A stretch of 34,523 nt of DNA from Holtiella sp036655075 (lineage in GTDB: Bacteria > Bacillota > Clostridia > Lachnospirales > Cellulosilyticaceae), in contig NZ_JAVVQU010000035.1 in NCBI RefSeq assembly GCF_036655075.1, positions 1 through 34,523 on the forward strand, in the 5' to 3' direction. The position numbers and the translations under genes are program-made. How positions within the stretch are numbered: position 1 is the stretch's first letter; every line of letters starts with the position of its first letter. This document shows, in pieces, positions 16,759 through 24,189 of this stretch. The notes below the pieces were generated by a model, which ran no database searches, was not told where the DNA came from, and was given only the letters and a program-made list of their open reading frames with translations.

Positions 16759-18369
16759 TTATCTGCTAGCCCATCTCAGCATTTTTTCTCGTACTTCTTC
16801 GAACAAATTAATATTATCCTCGTACACTTTATTATTTGTAAAAATCTTACTTACTAATTCATCATACTTCACACTATCATTTGCCTCCATTTGATTCAGT
16901 AGTTCTAAATCCTCTATTCCTCTTCTTTGTGCTTCTAATCTCATACTTATCCAAGGTCCATCTGCACCTGGATATACAATATGTGCATCACCTGCTGGAA
17001 AACTTGTTCCAAGCCCTGTAGGATTAGGGCAACAAGATTGCTCAAAGGGGTCTTGCCCTTCTCCATAATGGTTGAGTCCCCAATGTAAATAGCCATCTAA
17101 CTTATACTTACTACATCCCCAAAATAGTAGTCGAGATCTCAGTAGTGGAATATCTAAGAATCGATTAAGATATTCACCTGTTGGTGCACAACATACATAA
17201 TTCCAGACTTCATTCCCTTGATTTTTCAGTTTATCAAATTCATCCTTAAGCTCTTCATAATTGACAGTTAGAGGAACCCATATATCTATTCCTCCTCTAA
17301 ACTCATCTGTTTTTACAGCTTCTATAATTTGAAGATTACCTAGATATTTTCTAAGTAAGTTTGCAATCATAAAGTACTGTGCCTTCCTTTGTACCATACT
17401 TTCAGGCCCTGTTATATGAACATCTGGCTCATCACAAATATGATAAACCACCTTATTCTCCCATTTATTAACCTCTAAAAAACTTTTCCACGCTCTAATC
17501 ATTTCTGTTAAAATCCAATAGCCTTCTTTACTACTCACTTTAATTGTAGGGTCTGCTGCACATTTAAGCTCATCTGTCAACATGTAATCGCCTTGTGTCG
17601 CAAAGCTTCCTATCTCCATTTTCTTAAAACCTTCTTCAAAGAAAATTTCTGCAATAGGCTTAATATAATCAAAATTAAATTCTGTTTCTAACCTATAATA
17701 CTTGGGGTCAAGCATAAGGAAGAAATGAGTCTGCCTCGTCCTTCTCATTGCTCGGGCATAAGCTCTCACCATATCTAAAAATGCTTGACTTCCTTGTTTC
17801 AATCCATGCTTACTCGCAATATTATTTAAACTAAACCAGTTCGTCACAGAGAACTGCTCAGTAGGAATAAGGACGTCATAGATTTGCACATTCATGACTA
17901 AAGTATAAGTCCCTTCTTCTATTTCAATCTCTAGTGTAACAGGATAACTACCCTCTATGATTTCTTCTTGTGGTACGATACATACATATAAGCCAAATCT
18001 ATTATTTCGCACCTGAACTTCGGATGTATGTATGGGCTTTAGACAGTCATACACCCTAAAAGGTGCCTTACGTGTACAGTAAAAAGGTTTATCAGCTTGC
18101 TCATCCATAATTACAAATCGTCCACCTTGATCAGTAGCACTTGCTGTATTATACTCTACCGGAATATCTATTAATTGATAAATTTCTGCGTCCATCATAG
18201 TTGGCAAAGTAGCCTTCACGTTGGCTATTTCACCTACTGTTTCTAACAAAATTTGCACACCTTCCTTACCATTTCTAGCCGTATGTAATTGAATCTCATC
18301 AGGTAATTTTCCAAGTGATGTATCAAGATATAGCCATTCTTGTTTTTGTGTTACTATTCCTTGTAGCAC
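16759..18369 (-). CDS. DUF4091 / GH123-like catalytic-domain protein
   Basis: A 536-residue protein without signal peptide, so probably cytoplasmic. The N-terminal part is a beta-sandwich-like region (1-155). The rest resembles the DUF4091 TIM barrel, with FSVTNWFSLNNIASKHG, VYHICDEPDVH and GYLHWGLNHYGEGQDPF, and an end block with GPWISMRLEAQRRGIEDLELL. In GH123 beta-N-acetylgalactosaminidases the catalytic pair is an adjacent Asp-Glu, and the DE in HICDEP is the obvious candidate here. The start is GTG at 18369, placed by AAGGAGG at 18374-18380; no ATG competes. It probably trims a glycan brought in by the neighbouring importer. That role, and the GalNAc specificity, are inferences, as most DUF4091 proteins are uncharacterised. 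Confidence 0.75.
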   Translation of the reverse strand: MLQGIVTQKQEWLYLDTSLGKLPDEIQLHTARNGKEGVQILLETVGEIANVKATLPTMMDAEIYQLIDIPVEYNTASATDQGGRFVIMDEQADKPFYCTRKAPFRVYDCLKPIHTSEVQVRNNRFGLYVCIVPQEEIIEGSYPVTLEIEIEEGTYTLVMNVQIYDVLIPTEQFSVTNWFSLNNIASKHGLKQGSQAFLDMVRAYARAMRRTRQTHFFLMLDPKYYRLETEFNFDYIKPIAEIFFEEGFKKMEIGSFATQGDYMLTDELKCAADPTIKVSSKEGYWILTEMIRAWKSFLEVNKWENKVVYHICDEPDVHITGPESMVQRKAQYFMIANLLRKYLGNLQIIEAVKTDEFRGGIDIWVPLTVNYEELKDEFDKLKNQGNEVWNYVCCAPTGEYLNRFLDIPLLRSRLLFWGCSKYKLDGYLHWGLNHYGEGQDPFEQSCCPNPTGLGTSFPAGDAHIVYPGADGPWISMRLEAQRRGIEDLELLNQMEANDSVKYDELVSKIFTNNKVYEDNINLFEEVREKMLRWASR

Positions 18370-18410
18370 AGTTCCTCCTTTATTATTAGAATTTGAATTA
18401 GATTTTTATT

Positions 18411-18478
18411 ATACTTCTTATCCTATACTTCTTATCCTATCCTTTTTATGGAACAAACAACATGCATTTTTATGGAAC
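18411..18478 (-). promoter_or_regulatory. Repeat-rich control region of the DUF4091 gene
   Basis: Three repeats lie within 70 bases. ATACTTCTTATCCT is tandemly duplicated (18411-18424, 18425-18438). TTTTTATGGAAC occurs twice (18443-18454, 18467-18478), 24 bases apart. Between those lies ACAAACAACATGCA (18453-18466), identical to the site before the importer operon. A possible -35 (TTGTTT, 18460-18455, minus) lies within the shared motif, as expected for an activator contacting RNA polymerase. Confidence 0.5.
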
Positions 18479-18627
18479 TTATATGAACAATTCTTATATT
18501 ATTTAATTCGCATAAGCTTTTAGTGTATGTAAAATTATTATACATCTCTATATAAAATATAGACTTTATCTATCTCCATTTTTTTCCTGCCTCTTTGTAA
18601 GGTGACACCCTAGGCCTTTTTTACAAA

Positions 18628-18669
18628 AAAAATCCTTAGAAACACATTTCCATGTTTCTAAGGATTTTT
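18628..18669 (-). terminator. Intrinsic terminator of the ferredoxin gene
   Basis: AAAAATCCTTAGAAACA (18628-18644) and TGTTTCTAAGGATTTTT (18653-18669) form a perfect stem with an 8-base loop. It has a T8 tail on the minus strand and T5 on the plus strand. It lies 21 bases after the ferredoxin stop. Confidence 0.85.
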
Positions 18670-18689
18670 CTATTATACTATGTATATGC

Positions 18690-18863
18690 TTACGCTTCTG
18701 GGTTTGGTGCGCCAACTGGACAAACAGATGCACATGCGCCACATTCGATACAACAATCTGCATCAATTACGAAGATTCCATCTCCTTCAGAAATACAGCT
18801 TACTGGACATTCAGCTTCACATGCTCCACAGCTAATACAATCGTCATTAATACGGTATGCCAT
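18690..18863 (-). CDS. 2[4Fe-4S] ferredoxin
   Basis: A 57-residue bacterial-type ferredoxin that starts MAYRINDDCISCGACEAECP. Two CxxCxxCxxxCP motifs, CISCGACEAECP (9-20) and CIECGACASVCP (38-49), each bind one 4Fe-4S cluster, and the protein is acidic as usual. It carries low-potential electrons in the cytoplasm, for example between pyruvate:ferredoxin oxidoreductase, hydrogenase and related enzymes of anaerobes. The ATG at 18863 follows GGAGGTG (18870-18876). It has its own promoter (18928-18956) and terminator (18628-18669), so it is a single-gene unit. Length and motif spacing are those of clostridial ferredoxins. Confidence 0.96.
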   Translation of the reverse strand: MAYRINDDCISCGACEAECPVSCISEGDGIFVIDADCCIECGACASVCPVGAPNPEA

Positions 18864-18927
18864 TGCTAAAACACCTCCATTTATTCTCTTATAATATCTA
18901 ACCCATCTATGTGGTTAATACTCCTAT

Positions 18928-18956
18928 AGCATATAGTTTCCTATCACTATTGTCAA
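18928..18956 (-). promoter_or_regulatory. Sigma-A-type promoter of the ferredoxin gene
   Basis: On the minus strand, a perfect -35 TTGACA (18956-18951) and -10 TATGCT (18933-18928) are separated by 17 bases. Strong, as expected for an abundant protein. Confidence 0.75.
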
Positions 18957-19054
18957 GATTTTTCCATCTTATAAAGTTGTTATTTGTTACACTTTATTCA
19001 CAGCATTTTGCTGTACATAATCTCTATTATATTCTCAAAATTTCTATTATTTAA

Positions 19055-19110
19055 GACAAAAAAGGCATAAGTTGATCCCCTCATAGGGTACTGCTTATAC
19101 CTTTCATTTT
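19055..19110 (-). terminator. Terminator of the topoisomerase III gene
   Basis: On the minus strand AAAGGTATAAG (19104-19094) pairs with CTTATGCCTTT (19071-19061) through one G-U wobble, with a small inner CCC/GGG stem, followed by a T-rich tail. It lies about 70 bases after the topB stop. The rest of the 312-base gap to the ferredoxin holds only the ferredoxin promoter. Confidence 0.6.
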
Positions 19111-19175
19111 GTCTATTTCACTGTGCCCACTTCTATTATGACTACCTTCTAAGTAGCTACCTTCATATCCTCTAT

Positions 19176-21485
19176 TTACTCAGGTCTTCTAAAATCCCAC
19201 TTGCCTGTACCTGTCTCATTGTTAAAGGTATAACTTACAATGGCATCAAATTTTGTACCATTTTTAGTCTTAAGTCCTTTGAGGGCACCTTCACCCTTCT
19301 TAAGAATTTGTTTAGCGAGTGTTTTGGTCGGTTTCTTGCCATAGTACGCAAGTGCTACATCTTCTTTCCAGATTACAAAACGACATCCTGCTTTATAACC
19401 CATACAGCCATATCCTTTTGTACCTTCTATCACATCACTTCCACAAAGTGGACATTTTCCAAGGATTTCTTTTTCCTCTACTGCCTTAGGTGCAGTAGTA
19501 GCCTTGCTTGTGGTACTTCTACTGCCTTTGCTTTCAGCCGTCTTCTTACTTGCTACAGTTGTCGGTGTAAAGGCCTCCTTGTTGTACTGAATTGGTGCTG
19601 CCTTTTGTGTTCTAATCGTATCTACACCATTGACCACAAAACGAATGATATGGTTCATAAAGGTTTCTTTTTTAACAGTGCCCTTTTCGATGTCTGATAA
19701 GGTTTTTTCAAGTTTCCCTGTATACTCTAAGTCCATAAGACCTTTAACAGGTAGCGTCTCGATAAGTTTTTTCCCTTTTTCTGTACAACGAATATTTTTC
19801 TTTTGCATCACTGTATAGTTAGTATAACAAAGCTTCTTAATGGTTTCTGCACGCGTAGCTGGTGTACCAATACTAAATCCACTTAAGATGGCATCCATTA
19901 AGTCACTATCGTCTCCCCCTTCACTTACTTCTAGCGTCTCTTCTTGCTCATCACTCTCTTCTTCTGAGTCGCCTTTATCCCCACCATTCTTATTGCCTTT
20001 AAACTGTTTGCCACAAGTCTCCATAGCTCTAAGTAATGTCTTTTCAGTGTAGGGTTTAGGTGGTGTTGTGGCATGGCTTGTAACTTCTGCTTTTTCTACA
20101 TCGACTAAAGTACCTTCTGCAAGGTCTGGTAAGATGACATCTTTAGAGTTCTCTTTTTCTATCTTCTTCCATCCCAGTACCTTTTGAATCTTCCCTCTAG
20201 AAATAAAGACTCCCTCTACATCCCCTACTTGAGTTGTAAATACAGTCTCTTCTACAATAGAGATGGGCATAAATTGCATTAAGAAACGGTTACGAATGGC
20301 ATCATATACTAGCTTTTCCTCTCCGCCTAGTCCTGTTGGCACCATATAAGTAGGGATAATGGCACTATGGCTTTCTACCTTCTTACTATTAAATACACGT
20401 GGACTTCTATGGAACTTAATCTCCGCTTCATAAGGTGTCCCTTTTTTTTGTGCCATTAGTACCTTTTGCACCTTATCTATTAAACTCTCGTCTAAAACAC
20501 TACTCGCTGTTCTTGGATAAGTAATATATTTTTTTTCATACAAGCTTTGAGCCACTTTTAATACTTTATCTGAACTGAATCCATTATATTTACTGGTGAT
20601 ATGTCCTTGCAATGCTGAAAGGTTAAAAAGTGCTGGTGGATACTCATTCTTCTCCACTACATCTTTTTGGATGAGCGTACCTTTTTGTCCCATAGTAGCC
20701 TTTGCTGCAATGAGATCTGCTTCTTTTTCAAACTTGTCCTTCTTCTCGACTGTGTAAGTCCCTTCATAGCTTTCATCTCCTGCTTTGAAGGTTCCTGTAA
20801 GTTTAAAGTAAGGCTCTGAGTTGAAGTTTAGGATTTCCATATCTCTGTCATAAATCATTTTCAAAGTAGGAAGGAGTACACGCCCGATATTAAAGAGCTC
20901 TCCCTTTCCAGACTTATATTTTAATGTGGCTACAGAGGTGAGATTAATACCAATTAACCAGTCTGCATGCTGACGACTAATCCCCGCATCTTGTAAGGAT
21001 TGCATTGTAGCATTAGGAACAATCTTCTCTATTCCTTTTTTTACTTCATCTTCTGTCCACTCATTTAAGAGAATACGATACCTTGGCTTTTTGACCTTAA
21101 GGAAATTCATAATGCAGTCCCCTATGACCTGTCCCTCCCGGTCGTAGTCACAAGCTGAAATAACGCCGTCTACATCGTCTCTATTAATAAGGTCTTTGAT
21201 GCACTTAAGCTGCTTCTTGGCACCTGAATCTACCTTTTTCTTCCCTTGTTCCATCTTAATCTTATATTTAAATTGTTCGGGTATAAAAGGGAAGTTTTCC
21301 ATGCGCCAAATTTGCATCTTCTCATCATAGTCTTTAGCATCATAGAGTTCTACAAGATGTCCAAAAGCCCATGTAATGAGATAGTCTTCCCCTTCAAAAT
21401 ACCCATCTTTTCGTCCTTTAATGTGCAGGGCATCTGCAATATTCTTAGCGACAGATGGCTTTTCTGCAATGATTACTCTCTTCAC
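19176..21485 (-). CDS. topB: DNA topoisomerase III (type IA)
   Basis: A 769-residue type IA topoisomerase that cuts one strand through a 5'-phosphotyrosine link and decatenates replication or recombination intermediates. The Toprim domain has Glu8 (AEKPSVAKNIADAL) and Asp113/Asp115 in CDYDREG. The catalytic tyrosine is Tyr323 in YITYPRTASSV, and TPATRAETIKKL marks the later core. After a Ser/Thr/Lys-rich linker (about 665-695) comes one zinc-ribbon-like tail with CPLCG and GCMGYKAGC, followed by a short end domain. An acidic insert (EEESDEQEETLEVSEGGDD, near 520-540) makes it slightly longer than most TopB. The start is GTG at 21485, placed by GGGAGGG at 21493-21499. A single-gene unit. Confidence 0.96.
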   Translation of the reverse strand: MKRVIIAEKPSVAKNIADALHIKGRKDGYFEGEDYLITWAFGHLVELYDAKDYDEKMQIWRMENFPFIPEQFKYKIKMEQGKKKVDSGAKKQLKCIKDLINRDDVDGVISACDYDREGQVIGDCIMNFLKVKKPRYRILLNEWTEDEVKKGIEKIVPNATMQSLQDAGISRQHADWLIGINLTSVATLKYKSGKGELFNIGRVLLPTLKMIYDRDMEILNFNSEPYFKLTGTFKAGDESYEGTYTVEKKDKFEKEADLIAAKATMGQKGTLIQKDVVEKNEYPPALFNLSALQGHITSKYNGFSSDKVLKVAQSLYEKKYITYPRTASSVLDESLIDKVQKVLMAQKKGTPYEAEIKFHRSPRVFNSKKVESHSAIIPTYMVPTGLGGEEKLVYDAIRNRFLMQFMPISIVEETVFTTQVGDVEGVFISRGKIQKVLGWKKIEKENSKDVILPDLAEGTLVDVEKAEVTSHATTPPKPYTEKTLLRAMETCGKQFKGNKNGGDKGDSEEESDEQEETLEVSEGGDDSDLMDAILSGFSIGTPATRAETIKKLCYTNYTVMQKKNIRCTEKGKKLIETLPVKGLMDLEYTGKLEKTLSDIEKGTVKKETFMNHIIRFVVNGVDTIRTQKAAPIQYNKEAFTPTTVASKKTAESKGSRSTTSKATTAPKAVEEKEILGKCPLCGSDVIEGTKGYGCMGYKAGCRFVIWKEDVALAYYGKKPTKTLAKQILKKGEGALKGLKTKNGTKFDAIVSYTFNNETGTGKWDFRRPE

Positions 21486-21519
21486 TTAGATTACCCTCCC
21501 ATTTCTTTTTATCTTAAGT

Positions 21520-21528
21520 ATTATAGCA
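21520..21528 (-). promoter_or_regulatory. Extended -10 promoter of topB
   Basis: On the minus strand TGCTATAAT is a perfect extended -10 (TG-n-TATAAT), 35 bases before the GTG start. No good -35 is visible. Confidence 0.55.
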
Positions 21529-21636
21529 TATCCCTTATCGTTTTATATTATAAAATTCTTCCTTAGTATTGTCTTACTTTTCCATTTCAAAACATATTAA
21601 AGCCCTTTTCTTTTTTCTTTCTATGAAGTAAATCCC

Positions 21637-22124
21637 TCAAAATAACGGATTCAAGCATTTATATAGCGCTCTAGCTAGCTTATATTGAGTATATAACTCA
21701 GGGTGTTCTAGCATCCATTTACACATTGCATTCACCATTTTCGCATAGGATTTCACTTGAAAGTCCCACCCTATTCTTGCACTTTTAATACTTTTGTCAT
21801 ACTGTGCAACTATGTCTTCTACTGAATTTATATAACTGAGGTTAAAATATTTTCGGAACAGCTTTAACAATTCAAACTTGTTTATTTTTTGGTTATTCGT
21901 CAAATGATAAAGTCCTGTAACCTCTTTATCTATAGCCTCTTCTACTGCTCGAGCCAATTCCACGATTCGCTTAAGCGTCTTGAGAATAAGACGAATATGC
22001 TCATGCTCATAGTTCTGACCTGTATGCACAAAAACCTGCTTTGTATATTGATCTAACTCTTGTATAACCTTACTCAGTTTAATAAGCTCCGGCTTGTTCC
22101 AACTACTGTCATCACATTATACAT
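21637..22124 (-). pseudogene. Degraded chimera: UDP-GlcNAc 2-epimerase N-terminus joined to an RmlD-like SDR C-terminus
   Basis: A gene start with a perfect AAGGAGG (22139-22133) and ATG at 22124 encodes MYNVMTVVGT, the opening of WecB/MnaA-type UDP-N-acetylglucosamine 2-epimerase. One base is missing after ACAAG (near 22092). Shifting the frame restores PELIKLSKVIQELD and VFVHTGQNYEHE, the next conserved blocks. At about 21995 the similarity changes: ELARAVEEAIDKEVTGLYHL, KINKFELLKLF and WMLEHPELY look like the C-terminal part of a dTDP-4-dehydrorhamnose-reductase-like SDR from capsule clusters. The frame from 22029 gives 130 residues ending LNPLF. The product cannot be functional. Assignments rest on remembered motifs. 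Confidence 0.7.
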
Positions 22125-22273
22125 GTTGTGTGCCTCCTTCACACTTACCCATTCCCTTTTATACTTTACACGCTCATAAAATTTCCAATGCTTTCCCTAC
22201 ATTATATGTATGCACTTAGAAAATGTACGTTTTCCCTCTCCCCTTGCTCTGAAGATTGTAATGGCGTAAATGC

Positions 22274-22306
22274 AAAAAAGGTCCTAATAACTTTTGTTAT
22301 TAGGAC
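22274..22306 (-). terminator. Intrinsic terminator of the small membrane protein gene
   Basis: GTCCTAATAAC (22281-22291) and GTTATTAGGAC (22296-22306) are perfectly complementary with a TTTT loop. On the minus strand the stem is followed by CTTTTTT. It lies 21 bases after the stop. Confidence 0.88.
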
Positions 22307-22326
22307 ACTTCATAAATATTTATCAT

Positions 22327-22602
22327 TTATTTGTCTTCTTCATTTCCTTCTACAGCAGGTTCTTCTACATCTGCTGCAAAATCTTTGATTGCAACATATT
22401 CTACATCATCATCTTCGCCATAAAGGTCATCTTCGAATTCGTCTTCTAAATCGTCATCGAAATACTCATAGTACTCTTCAATATACTCGTCGTTTCTTGA
22501 TTTCAACCATAATACAAGTCCTACTAAACCTGCAACTACAGCCAATATAATCCCAAACCATAAACCTTTATTTGATTTCTCTTTTCTTTTTCCACAACAC
22601 AT
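22327..22602 (-). CDS. Small single-span membrane protein with an acidic C-terminal tail
   Basis: From ATG 22602 the product has 91 residues: a Cys/Lys-rich start (MCCGKRKEKSNKG), one membrane span (about 14-34, WFGIILAVVAGLVGLVLWL) and a strongly acidic tail rich in Asp, Glu and Tyr. The frame is open further upstream, to GTG 22650 (107 residues, basic KRKFKKKAKEVRK) or GTG 22668. AAGGAGG at 22614-22620 lies 11 bases before the ATG, and AGGAG at 22659-22663 fits GTG 22650, so both starts are possible. The positive-inside rule puts the tail outside the cell. I do not recognise a family. Promoter and terminator make it a single-gene unit. Confidence 0.75.
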   Translation of the reverse strand: MCCGKRKEKSNKGLWFGIILAVVAGLVGLVLWLKSRNDEYIEEYYEYFDDDLEDEFEDDLYGEDDDVEYVAIKDFAADVEEPAVEGNEEDK

Positions 22603-22689
22603 GAGTTTTCTGACCTCCTTGGCTTTCTTTTTAAATTTACGTTTATTCACTGTTTCATCTCCTAACACAGTAAATTACTCTTATACATC

Positions 22690-22718
22690 ATTATAACAAT
22701 TTTCAAATCATATAACAA
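22690..22718 (-). promoter_or_regulatory. Sigma-A-type promoter of the small membrane protein gene
   Basis: On the minus strand, TTGTTA (22718-22713) and a perfect TATAAT (22695-22690) are separated by 17 bases. Just upstream, TTCGTT (22726-22731) and AACGAA (22739-22744) form an inverted repeat that could be an operator. Confidence 0.65.
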
Positions 22719-22798
22719 CTCTATATTCGTTTATGTTTAACGAATTTCACATAAATTATTCAACTACCTTCAACTTCTACCTACTTATTTTATATACT

Positions 22799-23653
22799 TC
22801 AAAACTCTTTTTCATGAGACTTAAAAAAATCGTAATAAGCACGTACATTCTCTAGTTCTGTCCAACTTCCTATACTCACTGGGTATTCATCTAAGTTATA
22901 GATTTTTGCCCCTTTCATAGCTAAAAGGAATGGGGCATGGGTAGAAATAATAAATTGACATCCAAAATATCTACTAGACTCTTCAATATATTTGACTAAC
23001 TCCAACTGTCTCCTAGGTGATAGACTATTTTCTGGTTCATCCAGAATATAGAGCCCATTTTCCTCTATCTTTTCTGTAAAATACATAAAAGCGCTTTCAC
23101 CGTTTGAGTACTCTCTAATATTGTTCATTAGGTTATGACGCACATATTTAGACTGTGTCTTACTACGCGACTCATTCATCTTCTTAAACTGGTCATAATC
23201 AGCCATAGAACGCAGGCGGAGATTAGCATACTTGGCATCCAAATACTCCTCAAATAATGCTTCCCGCTTATAATCTACCCCTTCATTCACTGTTCGGATA
23301 TTCAACATATAGTCAAAAACATCATCACTTGTGATAATCCTACTATGTTCTGGAATTGTTTCTACAAGCTCCATTCTACATAAATCTACATAGTCTTGAT
23401 AGAAGTTGGACTTATTATAAATTGACTCTCTTATAAGCTGTAGCTTTTCACCAATAACATTTAATGCAGTTGACTTACCTGACCCATTCCCTCCATATAA
23501 GATAGTGATATGCTCAAAATCTATACGCTCAAATCTATTTTTAGATAAAATTTTAAAAGGATAAAACGAGTCATAACACTTGCGTTTTATAGAAAGAATA
23601 AAGTCAAATTCCTCGTCTCCATCTGGAAAATTAAATGTTTCTAAATAAATCAT
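22799..23653 (-). CDS. Stand-alone AAA/ABC-type ATPase
   Basis: A 284-residue soluble ATPase of the AAA_15/AAA_21 group (SMC/OLD-like ABC fold). It has Walker A YGGNGSGKST (about 53-62), a signature-like EYSNGESAFMYF, Walker B LYILDEPENSLSPRRQ with the catalytic Glu, and the switch histidine in FIISTHAPFLLA. No transmembrane span, nuclease (TOPRIM) or HEPN domain is attached. Relatives occur in anti-phage and restriction-like systems with a partner gene, but also as orphan genes of unknown role. The only close upstream neighbour is an unassigned 78-residue frame, 28 bases away. The ATG at 23653 has a modest AGGTGA site. Function unknown beyond ATP hydrolysis. Confidence 0.85.
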   Translation of the reverse strand: MIYLETFNFPDGDEEFDFILSIKRKCYDSFYPFKILSKNRFERIDFEHITILYGGNGSGKSTALNVIGEKLQLIRESIYNKSNFYQDYVDLCRMELVETIPEHSRIITSDDVFDYMLNIRTVNEGVDYKREALFEEYLDAKYANLRLRSMADYDQFKKMNESRSKTQSKYVRHNLMNNIREYSNGESAFMYFTEKIEENGLYILDEPENSLSPRRQLELVKYIEESSRYFGCQFIISTHAPFLLAMKGAKIYNLDEYPVSIGSWTELENVRAYYDFFKSHEKEF

Positions 23654-23681
23654 AGCATCACCTGCACTTTAAAATATAGTT

Positions 23682-23918
23682 TTATATGAACTCACCTTTT
23701 GGGAAATTTAATAGGATAGTTGTGTCCTCAAGTTCAATGGACTGTTGTTTTGCTTTATCAGATATAAGTATTTTTAGTACATCGACGCACAAATGCTTAC
23801 TGATGTAAGCACCTTCCCTACAACTTTCTTTTAATATCAAGCTATTATCTTTCTTCCACACATTCGTATGTTCATAAAACTTTATCAATTTTATACAGTA
23901 AAACATATTACAATACAT
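23682..23918 (-). CDS. Unrecognised short ORF upstream of the ATPase
   Basis: 78 codons from ATG 23918, ending 28 bases before the ATPase start. There is no ribosome binding site before 23918 (the bases there are CTAAGTAAGT), so the frame may be a gene remnant or may start internally. The C-terminal half (about 28-78, ending TILLNFPKGEFI) looks protein-like, with mixed charged and hydrophobic residues. The N-terminus is Cys/Tyr-rich and less convincing. I recognise no family. It could be a small partner of the ATPase, or debris from the same rearrangement that truncated the acetyltransferase gene upstream. Confidence 0.3.
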   Translation of the reverse strand: MYCNMFYCIKLIKFYEHTNVWKKDNSLILKESCREGAYISKHLCVDVLKILISDKAKQQSIELEDTTILLNFPKGEFI

Positions 23919-23999
23919 ACTTACTTAGAGCTGGGTAGGTCGCTTGAAAGAATAAGCACCTCAGCTTTACATGAAAAGCGTAAAAGACAAACTATCTTT

Positions 24000-24170
24000 T
24001 CACGTATAGAAAGTTACTTCGAAGGACTCGCTTATTTTGGAAAAACTTAGGCTTAAATTAACGCCTATGATTCCTAAATGATTAGTTATAAATTTAATAT
24101 TTGAATTATAGATTTCAACAATTTTAGTAATATCATTTGGCCTAACTTCTCTAACACTATATAAGCTCAT
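24000..24170 (-). pseudogene. Truncated GNAT-family N-acetyltransferase (N-terminus only)
   Basis: ATG 24170 follows GGAGG (24175-24179) and encodes 56 residues before TGA at 24000-24002. The first 33 (MSLYSVREVRPNDITKIVEI onward, to NHLG) look like the beginning of a GNAT acetyltransferase. The remaining 23 do not, and the acetyl-CoA-binding core is absent, since full-length members have about 150-170 residues. It begins 19 bases after the metA stop, so the intact gene was probably third in a relQ-metA operon. The break lies near 24070. The 80 or so bases beyond it, up to 23919, contain nothing I can identify. Confidence 0.6.
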
Positions 24171-24189
24171 AATACCTCCAGCTTACCTT

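Noticed and set aside
18411..18438. Start of a CRISPR-like array
   Set aside because: Only two abutting 14-bp copies with no spacers; no cas genes anywhere in the window.
24013..24029. Small imperfect palindrome AGTTACTTCGAAGGACT as a possible attachment site
   Set aside because: Only a 6-8 bp core, no integrase and no second copy seen.
23868..24050. Plus-strand open frame of 60 codons ending in YFEGLAYFGKT
   Set aside because: No ribosome binding site, overlaps the truncated GNAT gene and the minus-strand short ORF, and matches no family I know. It is probably a chance frame, though it could be part of inserted debris.
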